In this document: positions 10,404 to 23,200 of the stretch, piece after piece | Layout: the number at the start of each line of letters is the position of its first letter | Position numbering within the stretch: the stretch's first letter is position 1 | Source: Isoetes taiwanensis | Lineage: Eukaryota; Streptophyta; Lycopodiopsida; Isoetales; Isoetaceae | Reading direction: 5' to 3' | Assembly (NCBI GenBank): GCA_021234155.1 | Contig: JAJEKV010000063.1 | Span: 7,210,095-7,274,094, forward strand | Length of the DNA stretch: 64,000 nucleotides | Notes under the pieces: generated by a model | The model's database searches: none | Seen by the model: only the letters and a program-made list of their open reading frames with translations | What the model was told of the DNA's origin: nothing | Translations under genes and position numbers: made by a program

Positions 10404-11380
10404 TCACTTTTTGCAAGCATTTAACAAGAGCTTAGCCATCTCAAGTGGATCACCACACTTCATATGTCGTCTCTCTCTCACAACTATATCAGAAGAAAGC
10501 CCTGCTGTTTTGAACACATCGACGACGCGAGCAATAGATGGGCGATCCATGTGCACCAGCTCTCTATCCATCATCATTTGGACCTTCATATGTTGGATGA
10601 TGTCCAATGTGCTAGAGTATCGGTTGGTTGGGTTTATCTCAACACACAACCCCATAAGCGCATTGCCCGGACAAAATCAAGGAGCATCTCGTAAATGTAG
10701 CCCAGGGAATATATGTCAGATATCTCATGCCCCCATGATGCTTGGTCATCTGATGATGATGTAAAAACTCTCTTCTCCCACCAAGGATATCGCACCGTTC
10801 CATCTTGTAGTGTATAACGGCTCTTCAATTTGGGCATTCGCTCCTTGCAAAAAAAACGGAGGGCCGTGTCCCAATCACCAATAGCCACCCACACATTTGT
10901 AAGGGAGTCATCAAAATGGAGTTTGACCCTTTGCAATTGAGCTTTGTGTGTGTCAACCCGGAGCGTGGATGGCATAGACTCCTTCAAGCAAGAGCGAGAG
11001 CTATTTCGACGATGTTTATACACGAGTCTCATTTTGGCTTTCCACTCTGCACTTATCTTCATATCAGCCCTTCTTGGAGCACTATGCATTGCATTTGACC
11101 ATCTCCTATAAGAAGAGAATTGGCTCGGAAGATGGTCAAGTAATTCTGCAAAGGTTCCTCCATTCATGAATGGCAGGACTACCATTGGTCCCTGTGGCTC
11201 ATCTCCACAAAAGACCTCAGGGGCAAGTCCAAGGGGTGTGGCCAATGCTGGACTTGGGCTCTTGAAACGGATATACTTGTCAGCCAACAACCATGATGCA
11301 GCTCTATCTTGGCCTCTCCACACAATGCCAGTATAATAATCATCTTGATTAAAGTCTGTGGTTCCCAAGATCGGATTTGG
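10404..11380 (-). pseudogene. captured protein kinase-like fragment
   Basis: The main frame has 244 codons (10634-11368) and is followed by an overlapping frame of 83 codons (10404-10655), so a one-base shift divides the C-lobe. Residues 61-80 (PMVVLPFMNGGTFAELLDHL) resemble a kinase hinge and alpha-D helix. LHFDDSLTNVWVAIGDWDTA (150-169) sits where the catalytic-loop Asn and the DFG motif would be, with DFG as GDWD. SDIYSLGYIYEMLL (217-230) matches the alpha-F region. The second frame starts near GLCVEINPTNRYSS, the usual end of a kinase domain. No glycine-rich loop, no clear catalytic lysine and no HRD Asp are seen, so it would not be an active kinase. The LHFDD..GDW pattern recalls kinase families I associate with seed-free plants. 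It lies between the two CACTA transposase genes, which suggests capture from the host. Confidence 0.62.
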
Positions 11381-12575
11381 TATATTTGGCGGTCTTGTTT
11401 ACTACCAATGCACTTTACAACTCCAACAAAGATCCACGGGAATCTTTGTCACAATAAATCGACACATTTATCATGAGCATGTAATGATAATCTAGCCCCT
11501 ACACCAATAGAGCTCCCCACCATGGATAAGACTATCTAACTCCTTCACCGCTCATCATTGAGACCGCTTTCCGGCCATCTTGTGATCTTTCGCGTCCGAA
11601 CCTTTGCACGCCGCCCGCGAATTAGCCCATCGTCCCACGTATGCCTCAAAGCATAGGGGCTCATAAGTGGCACTTTATACTTAAGTAGCATCCTCAATTC
11701 GCTCGGGATTGCAAACCCAAGACTTTAAGTTCTTTCTCATCATATCTTCCAACTTTCGGACTCATGCTCGCCACCTCCCACATAATTCCGTACCGACATT
11801 CTTTCTCAACCGATGCTACAAAACGGTTAATTGATCATCGGTTTGCATATGTCGCTCGGGCGGTCTGTAAGATATTTGATTGATGAGGATGCTTTAATTT
11901 CACTAAGCATCTCTGTCCCCATCGAGGCCATTTTATGCCTACAAACAAAACAAAATAATGAATACAAAAAGCCAAGCATGCACAAAGTAAATGCAACATA
12001 ATACGACAATATCAAACATGTATGCAGACCATATAATCATTACTTATAACACGCCCTATGGCGACTAATACCTTATCCGGCCCCCCCCAAAAAGCAAGAA
12101 AAAAAGAAGAAGAAACAAGAAAAACTAAATAGGTTAGATTAGGGTATTCGGACCCACGGTCAATTTACATTCAGATTACTAGTTAATTAGTTAGCGAGAT
12201 AGTCCCAAATTTTAGTTAACTTTTTAACCAAAAACACTACCTAAACTTATCTTCGCACCTTGTTCTGGATTAGTTAGCAAAATTAACTAAAAATTAACTA
12301 AATTAGAAATTAGCACTATAGAGGTCACTTTAAGTTTAGTTAATTGTACATATAATTTTTTATGCCTTTGGCTAACTTAACTAGACATGTTCGAAATAAT
12401 TTAGTTAATTAGTTAAGTTATTTTTTTACCAACGCTTTTAGTGCGAATTAGTACTACATTAAGTTAGCCTAACCTATTTTTTTTAACTAGCACGGGTGTG
12501 AAGGGAATCATCCAATTCATCATTAACTTAACCTAGCCCTAGCTACCTCTAGCTAAAATCGACAATAAACGGAAC
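11381..12575. other. no gene supported; TTAGTTAA-rich sequence
   Basis: A 62-codon minus frame at 11827-12015 and its continuation to about 11700 (MASMGTEMLSEIKASSSIKY, then CRYGIMWEVASMSPKVGRYD) may be another exon of the captured kinase gene, but many stops follow. From about 12170 to 12540 the sequence is rich in TTAGTTAA/TTAACTAA. A C8 run is near 12081. Confidence 0.4.
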
Positions 12576-12576
12576 T

Positions 12577-12960
12577 AAGGTTCAACACCTGGTCCTCCCC
12601 ACTTTCATGCGTGGAGCCGACCATGTCCTTGCCGTAGCCACATCTACCTAAGAATGAGAAGAAAAGTGGACTTGGACCCGGACACCTAGTCCTCTCCACG
12701 CAAGATGGAGCCGACCGTGACCTTGAACAAGCCACTACAATAATATTTTAAACCTAAAAATAACAAGTGGAATCGAAGTGGACTTGAACAGCATGCGGGT
12801 CCTCTCCACTCTAGGTGGAGCCGACGCGTGCCCTTGAACAAGCCACTCATTAACCTAGGAAACATTTATGATTGTAGTGAAAGTGGACTTTGAACCCGGG
12901 TACATGGTCCTCCCCACTCTAGGTGGAGCCGACCCGTGCCCTTGAACAAGCCACTCCATC
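12577..12960. repeat. degenerate tandem repeat with GTCCTCTCCACTC..GGTGGAGCCGAC core, about 4 copies
   Basis: Copies at about 12590, 12690, 12798 and 12907 each read GGTCCTC(T/C)CCACTC, a short centre, then GTGGAGCCGAC and CC(T)TGAACAAGCCACT. The core TCCACTCTAGGTGGA is a hairpin. The same family, in the same orientation, recurs at 39795-40085 on the far side of the satellite array. Confidence 0.8.
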
Positions 12961-13089
12961 AATTTTTTTAACCTACTTAAAACTATAAAAATAAAATGCA
13001 AGTGCGATCAACTACTTACCAAAATAAGGACGCTATGGTACAAGATCCCCTATTTGGGTCCAAATCGTAATAGAAAAGTCTGCAAATGT

Positions 13090-13935
13090 AAGTAACAAAG
13101 CATTAGAGGAATAAGAACAAAGAAGAAAAAGATCGAAAGAAGAAAGAAAGGAAAAAAAAGGGGGATAGAAAACAAGAGATAGAAATAAAACAAGAGAAAG
13201 AAATAAGAGAATAGAAGGGAAGAAATAAGGATAGAATAGAGAAGAAATAAGAGAAGAAACAAGAAAGAATGAAGAAAAATAAGAGGAAATAAGAGAAGGG
13301 AAGGGAATAGAATGGAAGGAAGAAATAAGGGAAGGGAAAGAAAAGGATCGAATGGAAAGTGAGGAAGAAATGTGAAGAATAAGAAACAAATGAAGAATGA
13401 AGAAATAAAATTAAAAAGAATGAAGAATAAGAAATGAAAAAAAATGAAGAATAAGGAAGGGAAGAGAAGAAAGAAATGAGGGAAGGGAGGGGAAAGAATT
13501 AGGAATGAGAAAGCATGAGAAAGAATGGAAATGAGAAACAAATGAGAAAGCATGAGAAAAGAAATGAGAAAGAAATGAGAAAGCATGATAAAGAAATGAG
13601 AAAGCAAGAAATTAGAAAGAATGAGGAAGAATGAGAAAGAGTGAGGAATAAAGAATGAGAAAGCATGAGGAAGAAAGAAATGAGAAAGAATGAGGAAGAA
13701 AGAATGAGAAAGAAATGAGGAAAGAAGAAATATGGGAAGAAAGAATGAGGAAAGAATGAAGCATGGAAGAAGGAGGAAGAAATGAAGCATGAGGAAGAAT
13801 GAGGAAAGAAATGAAGCATGAGAAAGAAAGAAGGAGGAAGAATGAACGAGGCATGGAAGAATGGGAAGAAAAAAAATCAAGAACAAAGAAGAAGAGGAAG
13901 GAAAGGAAACCAAAAAGAGGAAGGTTGGGCATGCA
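13090..13935 (+). repeat. long purine-only tract (AGAAAGAATGAG-like)
   Basis: About 850 bases are almost entirely A and G with scattered T and C. They are built from irregular repeats of GAGAAAGAATGA, GAAGCATGAG and GGAAGAAAGA. The opposite strand yields long Ser/Phe/Leu-rich frames that are by-products of composition. Such tracts can form triplex structures; that is inference. Confidence 0.85.
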
Positions 13936-14104
13936 CCATTCAATCCAAAAACCTATTCAATCTAAAAAACATGATATACTAACCTTAGAATAGTTGCTTG
14001 CGTGTAGATCGTGGTACTAATACCTTTAGGATCTTCCAGAACCTCAAGAAGTAGGGCAAAAGAAGTTCCCGGAAAGCCGACCGCTGGTTCAAAATATTAC
14101 AGAA

Positions 14105-14225
14105 GATCAAGTATGACGCCACGCCGCATCGCGACGTTATTTCAAATCAGCCGTCGCACGCGGCGCCCTTGCGACGATTTTGTTATAGCGACGTTATTGT
14201 TTTTGCATCTTTTTTTTAATGTGAA
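14105..14225. repeat. isolated CACTA subterminal-like block, left of the satellite array
   Basis: GACGCCACGCCGCATCGCGA, GCGACGATTTTGTTATAGCG and ACGTTATTG resemble the subterminal motifs at both ends of the big CACTA element and the block at 34020-34117. It has the same left-to-right sense as the 34-kb block. No CACAA terminus is seen here. Confidence 0.55.
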
Positions 14226-14239
14226 GCTCATTAAAGTTT

Positions 14240-17200
14240 GTCCCTAGGCTTATTTGAACAAATCGAGAGGTCGGATCCTTGAACGGAGGATTCAACGGCC
14301 GAATATATAGGGGAACTAAGCTTCGGGAGGGTGTTCATTAGCATACGGCCCCCTGGCGGGGCGGGCTGACAGCCTGCCTCGAACGCGTTTTGGGGTCCGG
14401 CCTCACGGGGGGCCGGGACTCTCCCCACCGAGGTGGCCATTCAAAGTCGCCTTTGTTTGACTTGGGGAAGGGTGCTACCATGCTTGCCCAACAACGGCCG
14501 CCCGGACCGTTCTAACCCCCAACGCTTGGTCCGGACCTTATCCGAAAATTTTGGAAATTTTCCTGTATCTTCAGTGATGACCATAGAAGCCAACTGACCA
14601 AAACCATAATTTAATTCCATGCCATGCATTAACTACGAATTTATAAACCATAAATGCAATAAAAATGCATAACTAAAAGAGTGTGCATCGAAAAAGGCGG
14701 TAGTCTTTGACCAGGGGCAAACAAGGCGGTCGGACACATTAAAAAATTTTCACTTGGAAACTATGAAGCAATCTTTCATCAAGGTACAATTGTTTCTAGA
14801 AACAAAACCAGTTCATTACAAGTTAGTTATGCCATCCATGTCAAATAGCTTTAGGGAGCGTAAAACCAAAACAAAACCCTTCTAGAATCATTCAAGTCAC
14901 AGTGGTTTACGTCCAATGCAATCTTAGACCAAGTATAACGTCCAAATGAGCCAAGGTCAACCCCAAGTACAACGATCCCACAAACTCCATTCCTTTGACC
15001 TTAGCTAACCCTTTTGACCTAGACCTTCTCCGAAAAATTTCAAAATTGGGTCATGTGGATGGAGAGGATTAGGAATCCAAATGGCAAAAAATCAGAATTT
15101 ATTTTCGTACAATGCATTAATTGCGAATTTATGAATGTCTTTGCCACCGCAAAAGCTCCCCGACTTCTACTTGCCACATCGGGAGGGAGGGACAGGCCCA
15201 AACTCGCTCGGCGTCTGTTCCCTTGCTCCGTGATTCTCGGCTGCGACTTCTCGCCAGGTCCCAAGTGCAACAGACCAAGTCCTCGCCCCCAAAACGCAAA
15301 ACCCTTCTAGAACCCGGCAACCCACCGTGGGATTTACGTTTGGAGGCCCCTCTCCTTGTCAGGGGGGGACCTTGCTGCCTGACTTGACGTGGAGTGGGGG
15401 TGTTGATGCTGGAGCACGGACCCTAAAATCCCCCGGAGCTGCTTGCCCTGATTTCCTCTCCCAAGGCCCCGGGGGACGGACGGGCGACCTCCCTCTCCCC
15501 AGAATCTGATTTGACTCTGCCGAATGGACTCCAGAACGCCGACATTGCCCTAGGGACCAAGTTCTCGGGCCGGAAGACCAAACTCGGCCCCAAAACAAAA
15601 ACCCTTCTAGAATCCGGCAAGTCACACAGGTTTACGTTTGAGGCCCCTCTCCTTGTCCGATTTGGTCGGGACCTTGCAACGTATCTTGACATGGAGTGGG
15701 GTGTTGACGCCAGAGTCGGGACCCTAAACTCCCCCCGGAAGTTGCTTTGCCCCGGATTCATTACAAGTTAATTATGCCATCCATGTCAAATAGCTTTAGG
15801 GCGCCCCGCTGAACAAGGGCATTCTCTCTATCCATATGCCTTGATACTTTGAAACACAACCATCATCACAAGCAACCAAATCTACCCCCCAACCCGCACT
15901 AGTCTTTTTTGCTTTTCTCAGAATCATTTATCTTCATTCTAGTAGTTATGATGCTTTTCCTCAGAATCATTTATCTTCATTCTAATAGTTATGATGCTTA
16001 TATTCTCAATGCAATCTTAGACCAAGTATAACGCCCAAATGAGCCAAGGTCAACCCCAAGTACAACGATCCCACAAACTCCATTCCTTTGACCTTAGCTA
16101 ACCCTTTGACCTAGACCTTCTCCGAAAATTTCAAAAATTGGGCTGTGTGGCCGGAGATGGGTTAGGAATCCAAATGGGCAAAAATCAAAATTTATTTTCG
16201 CAATGCATTAATTGCGAATTTATGAATGTCTTGCCATTTGCAAAAAGCCCACTTCTACTTGCCACATCGGAGGAGGACAGGCCCAAACTCCGCTCTCGTC
16301 GGTTCCCTTTGCTCCGTATTCTGGCTGCGGCTTCTCTGCCGTCCTGCCCAACAGATAGACCAAGTCTCGCCCCCAAAAACGCAAAACCCTTCTAGAACCC
16401 GGCAACCCACCGGGGTTTACGTTTTGGAGGCCCTCTCCTTGTCGGTTCAAAGGGACCTTGCGCCATGACTTGACGTGGAGTGGGGGTGTTGGACGCCAGA
16501 GCACTTAACCTAAAACCCCTAAGTCTGCTTGCCCCGAATTTCCTCCCCCAAGGCCCCTGGGGCCGGGCGCGCGACCTCCCTCTCCTGAATCAGCGATTTG
16601 ACTCCTACAATGGACTCGTGAACGCCGACGCTTGCCCTCGGGACCAAGTTCTGCGGGGCCGTAAGACCAAACCCGGCCCCCAAAACAAAACCCTTCTAGA
16701 ATCCGGCAAGTCACGTGGTTTACGCTTCTGAGGCCCTCCTTGTCGATTTGGTCGGGACCTTGCAACCGTATCTTGACATGGAGTGGGGTGTTGACACCGT
16801 AGCCGGGACCCTAAACTCCCCCTAAGTTGCTTGCCCCGGACCCGCCTATTACAAGTTAATTATGCCATCCATGTCAAATAGCTTTAGGGAGCAGTCCGTT
16901 GAACAAGGGCATTCTCTATCCATATGCCTTGATACCAAAACACAACCATCATCACAAGCAACCAAATCTAACCCCCCAACCCACACTAGTCTTTTTGCTT
17001 TTCTCAAATCATTTATCTTCATTCTAGTAGTTATGATGCTTTTTCAGAATCATTTATCTTCATTCTAATAGTTATGATGCTTATATTCTCAATGCAATCT
17101 TAGACCAAGTATAACGCCCAAATGAGCCAAGGTCAACCCCAAGTACAACGATCCCACAAACTCCATTCCTTTGACCTTTAGCTAACCCTTTGACCTAGAC

Positions 17201-20200
17201 CTTCTCCTAAAATTTCAAAATTGGGTCGTGTCCGAGATGGGTTAGGAATCCAAACCGGCAAAAATCAGAATTTATTTTCGCACAATGCATTAATTGCTAA
17301 TTTATGAATGTCTTGCCACCGCAAAAAGCTACCCCGACTTCTATTTGCCACATCGGAGGAGGACAGGCCCAAACTCCGGCCTCCGCTTCCCCTTGTTCGT
17401 ATTCTCTACTGCAGCTTCTGGCCAGTCCCAGTGCAACAGACCAAGTCTCGCCCCCAAAACGCAAACCCTTTCTAGAACCCCGCAACCCACATGGGTTTAC
17501 ATTTTGGAGGCCCTCTCCTTGTCGACATTTGGGGGACCTTGGCTGCCGGACTTGACGGGAGTGGGGGTGTTGACGCCAGAGCACCTAATTCTAAAAATCC
17601 CCCTAAGTCGCTTTTGCCCGGAACTCTCCCTGCTGCCCCGGGACGGGAGTGGCACCTCCCTCTCCTCCCTTCCATCACACTTGACTCGGCCATGGACTCT
17701 CTTGTACGCCGACATTGTTCTCGGGGACCAAGTTCTCCTCAGGGCCAGACCACCACTGACCCCAAAAACAAAAGTTTCACTTCCATCACACCAAGTCAAT
17801 TGGCCTAGGGAGGGATGCTGGATAATGGTCGGGGGACCTTGGAGTGTTTCTTTGCAAAACCGACCTTGTAACTTGCTCCCTAGGGTAACTTCCTGCCATT
17901 CCGGACTGCCCTTGTCGATTTGCCATTCCGAGCCTCCCCGGTTCCAAGTCCAACGACAAGACACCTCCGGTTTTACAAGGCAAACCGCTGAACATATGGG
18001 TTTGACAAGTTCTCCTAACACAATGCATCATCTTTGGCCTTCCAAATCCCGAACCCAGGATCCAAATCTGGGCTGGATAGGGGAACCGGCCCCGAGGGTG
18101 GTCATTTAGCTTCATTCTAGTAGAAGGGCTGCCTCGAAACTTTTTGGATCCCGCCTTAGTCCCGACTCTCCCTCTTGTGGGGATCCCCGCAAGGTCCCCG
18201 GGCCTCGCTTGACTTGGGGAAGGGTGCCACCGGCTGCTCCCACAAACTCCATGCCCCGACCGCTCTAATGCTAACCCTTTGACCTAGACCTTCTCCAAAA
18301 ATTCTCAAATTTGGTCAGTGTGGCCGAAATGGATTAGGATTCCAAATGGCAAAAATCAGAATTTATTTTCGCACAATGCATTAATTGCGAATTTATGAAT
18401 GTCTTTCCATCGCAAAAGCTACCGACTTCTACTTGCCACATCGGGAGGAGGACAGGCCCAAACTCCGCCTCCGCCGCCTTCCCCTTTGCTCCATATCTCT
18501 GGCAGCAGCCTGGCCAGTCCCAGTGTAACAGATCAAGTCTCCCCCAAAAACGCAAACCCTTCTAGAACCTCGCAACCCACTGTGGTTTACGCTTTGGAGG
18601 CCCTCCTTGTCGATGATTCTTTAGGGACCTTGCGCCAGGACTTGACGGGAGGGGGGTGTGTTGACGCCAGAGCAAGGACCCTAAAATCCCCCTAAGTCGC
18701 TTGCCCCGGCCCCTCTCCCCAAGGCCCCCGGGGACGGACGGGCCACCTCCCTCTCCTGATCACGATTTGACTCTCGCCAATGGACCTTAACGCCGACGCT
18801 GCCCTGGGGACTAAGTTCCGCGGGCTTGCAGACCACCCGACCTCCAAGAAGCCAAAGTAGCTCACTTCCATCACACTCGTAGTCAATTGGCCTAGGATGT
18901 GGATGCGGGATACCGGCCGTGGAGGGCGGAGTGTTTCTTTTTTTGCAAAACCCACCTTGTAACTTGCTCCCTAGGGTAATTTCGCCATTCCCGACGATTT
19001 GGTGGTCGATTTGCCATTCCGGAGCCTCCTGCGTCTCGAACGACAAGACACCGCTGTTTTACAAGGTCGACTCCTCGATCGCTCGCTGGTTTGACAAGTT
19101 CTCCCTGACCGATTCGAATCTTTGGGCCTTCCCGGAAGAGGGGCCCCCGAATCGGAGGATCCAACTGGCCGGATAGGGGAACCGGCCCGGGAGGGTGGTC
19201 ATTAGCGCAAAATGGGAGCTGCCAGAAGGGCTGCCTCGAACTTTTTTTGGATCCCGCCTCTTGGGGTCCTGGACTCTCCCCCCTTGTGAGGGATCCCCGC
19301 AAGGTCCCCGCCTCGCTTGGACTTGGGGAAGGGTGCCACCTCTGTTCCCAAACCGGCTGCCCCGACCGCTCTAATGCTAACCCTTTGACCTAGACCTTCT
19401 CCTCAAAATTTCTCAAAATTGGGTCAGGCCGAAATGGATTAGGATTCCAGCCGGCAAAAAAATCAGAATTTATTTTCGTACAATGCATTAATTGCGAATT
19501 TATGAATGTCTGAATGTCTTGCCACCGACTTCTACTTTGCCACATCGGGAGGAGGACAGGCCCAAACTCCGCCCCGTCAGGTTCCCCTTGTTCAGATTCT
19601 CGGTGCACTGCAAACTTCGCCAGTCCCATGTTTGCAATTTGCCACCAAGTCTCGCCCCCAAAACGCACAAACCCTTCTAGAACCCGCAACCCACGTGGTT
19701 TACGCTTTGAGGCCCTCTCCTTGTCGATTTAAAGGGGACCTCATACCGGACTTGACGCGGAGGGGGTGTTGACGCCAGAGCACCCCTAAAATCCCCCTAA
19801 GCTTTTGCCCCCACTTCCTCTCCCCAAGGCCCCGGGATCTGACGGGGGAACCTCCCTCTCCTGGATCGCGATTTGACTCTAATGCCCCTTTGATGGACTC
19901 CGAACGCCGACAAGCTGCCCTCGGGGACCAAGTTCCAAACTGGCTGAAGACCACCCGACCTCCAAGAAGCCAAAGTAGCTCACTTCCATCACACTCGTAG
20001 TCAATTGGCCTAGGGATGTGGATGCTGATACCTTTCTGGAGGGCGGAGTGTTTTTTTTTTGCAAAACCGACCTTGTAACTTGCTCCCTAGGGTAATTTCT
20101 GCCATTCCTGACGATTTGGGGGGGTCGATTTGCCATTCCGGAGCCTCCCTGCGTGCGAACGACAAGACACCGCGGTTTCTACAAGGCCGACCACCAGACG

Positions 20201-23200
20201 CTTTAGTTTGACAAGTTCTCCTGACCGATCTGAATCTTTTGGGCCTTCCCCAAGAGGGGCCCCCTCGAATCCGAGGATCCAACAGGCCGGATAGGGGAAC
20301 CGGCCCCGAGGGTGGTCATTAGCGTTCCCGAAGAGGGGCCTCCGGGAGCGCCGCTAGAAGGGGTCAGCCTCGAACTTTTTTGATCCCGCCTCTTGGGGTC
20401 CTGGACTCTCCTCTTGTGAGGGATCCCCGCAAGTCCCCGGCCTCGCTTTGACTTGGGGAAGGGTGCCTCTGCTGTTCCCGCAACCGCCACAAACCCCACC
20501 GCTCTAATGCTAACCCTTTGACCTAGACCTTCTCCTAAAATTTCAAAAATTGGGTCAGGTGCCGGAAATGGATTAGATTCCACCGGCAAAAAATCAGAAT
20601 TTATTTTCGCATAATGCATTAATTGCGAATTTATGAATGTCTTGCCATCGCAAAGCGCCTCGACTTCTACTTGCCACATCGGGAGGAGGACATGCCCAAA
20701 CTCCGCCCGGCCGCCCCTTGTGCAGATTCTCTCTGGCAGGCTGGCCAGTCCCAGTGCAATGTACCAAGTCTCGCCCCCAAAACGCAAACCCTTCTAGAAC
20801 CCGGCAACCCACTGTGGTTTACGCTTTGGAGGCCCTCTCCTTGTCGATTCGCAAGGACCTTGCGCCGCGGACTTGACGTGGAGTGGGGGTGTTGACGCCG
20901 AGCACGGACCCTAAAATCCCCCCTGAAGTCGCTTGTCCCACTTCCTCTCCCCAAGGCCCTCGGGACTGACGGGCGACCTCCCTCTCCTGGAATCGCGATT
21001 TGACTCGCCAATGGACTCGTAACGCCGACGCTTGCCCCCTGGACCAAGTTCCGTGGCAGAAGACCACCCAACCTCCAAGAAGCCCAAAGTAGCTCACTTC
21101 CATCACACTCGAGTCAATTGGCCTAGGGATGTGGATGCGGATACCGCCGCGGAGGGCGGAGTGTTTCTTTTTGCAAAACCGACCTTGTAACTTGCTCCCC
21201 AGGGTAATTTCGCCATTCCCGACGATTTGGGTGGTCGATTTGCCATTCCGAGCCTCCCTGCGTCTTTACGACAAGACACCGCTGGTTTCTACAAGGTCAC
21301 CTCGGGACGCCTATCCTTGACAAGTTCTCCTAACCGATCTCGAATCTTTTGGCCTTCCCCAAGAGGGGCCCCCGAATCTGAGGATCCAACCCAAGCCGGA
21401 TAGGGGAACCGGCCCGAGGGTGGTCATAGCGCAGCCCCCGGGGAGCCGCCGCCAGAAGGGCTGCCTCGAACTTTTTTTTGATCCCGCCTCTTGGGGTCCT
21501 GGACTCTCCCCTCTTGTGAGGGATCCCCGCAAGGTCCCCGCCTCGCTTGACTTGGGGAAGGGTGCCACCTCTGGTTCCCTCCCAAACTGCCCCCCCTGAC
21601 CGCTCTAATGCTAACCCTTTGACCTAGACCTTCTCCGGTAATTTCAAAATTGGGCTGTGGCCGAAATGGATTAGGATTCCACCGCAAAAATCAAATTTAT
21701 TTTCGCATAATGCATTAATTGCGAATTTATGAATGTCTTGCCACGCAAAGCGCCCCCTCGACTTTCTATTTGCCACATCGGGAGGAGGACAGGCCCAAAC
21801 TCCGGCCCCGCCCGGGCCTCTTGTTCCAGATTCTGGGCCGCAGCTGTGCCCAGTCCCAAGTGCAAGTGCACAAGTCTCGCCCCCCAAAACGCAAAACCCT
21901 TCTAGAACCCTCGGGTAACCCACTGTGGTTTACGCTTTGGAGGCCCTCCCTTGTCGATTCAAGGGACCTTTGCGCCGCGGACTTGACGTGGGAGTGGGGG
22001 TGTTGACGCCGAGCACGGACCCTAAAAATCCCCCTGAAGCCTTGCCCCACTTCCTCCCCCAAGGCCTCCCGGGACTCCGACGCCCCCTGGGACCTCCCTC
22101 CCCCGGGACCCAAGATTTGACTCGCCAATGGACTCGTAACGCCGACGCGCCCCGGGGACCAAGTTCCAAGGGGTCCTGCGTCTCGAAGACCACCCGACCT
22201 CCAAGAAGCCAAAGTAGCTCACTTCCATCACACCGTGAGTCAATTGGCCTAGGATGTGGATGCGGGATACCGGCTGGTGGAGGGCGTGAGTGTTTCTTTT
22301 GCAAAACCGACCTTGTAACTTGCTCCTCAGGGTAATTTCAATGCTTATTCCGACGATTTGGTGGTCGATTTGCCGAGAGCCTCCCAATGCGTCCGAACGA
22401 CAAGACACCATGGTTTCTACAAGGTCGATTCCTCGCCGTGACGCCTCGGGGTTTGACAAGTTCTCCTGACCGATCTGAATCTTTTGGGCCTTCCCGAAGA
22501 GGGGCCCCTGGAACGGAGGGATCCAACTTGCCGGATAGGGGAACCTGCCCGAGGGTGGTTTTACGCAGCCTCTGGGAGCGGCCGCCAGAAGGGCCGCCTC
22601 GAACTTTTTGGATCCCGGCCTTTGGGGTCCTGGACTCTCCCTCTTGTGGGGATCCCCGCAAGGTCCTGGCCTCGCTTGACTTGGGGAAGGGTGCCACCGG
22701 GTTGCCCTCAATCCGCTGCCCCACCGCTCTAATGCTAACCCTTTGACCTAGACCTTCTCCTCAAAATTTCAAAATTGGGCTGTGTGGGCCGAAATGGATT
22801 AGGATTCCAAATGCAAAAATCTAATTTATTTTCACAATGCATTAATTAAGTAATTTATGAATGTCTCACATCGGGCAAAAGCCTCGACTTCTACTTGCCA
22901 CATCCGAGGGAGGAGGACAGCCCAAACCCGCCTCCGCCGGGCTTCTTGCTCCGTATTCTGTGGGCCGATTCTTCTGGCCGTCCCAGGCAATGCAGTCTCG
23001 GCCCCCAAAACGCTAANNNNNNNNNNNNNACTTGCTCCCTAGGAGTAATTTCACCATTCAGACGATTTGGCAGGGTCGATTTGCCATTCAGAACCTCCCC
23101 GGTGCCGAGCGACAAGACAACTGCGGTTTCTACAAGGCCGACCTCGGGGCGCCCTTGGTTTGACAAGTTCTCCCGGACCGATCTGGAATCTTTTGGGCCT

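Noticed and set aside
13050-13943. 297-codon minus-strand frame, very rich in Ser, Phe and Leu
   Set aside because: It is the complement of a purine-only repeat; several overlapping frames of the same composition are open, so it reflects base composition and not a protein.
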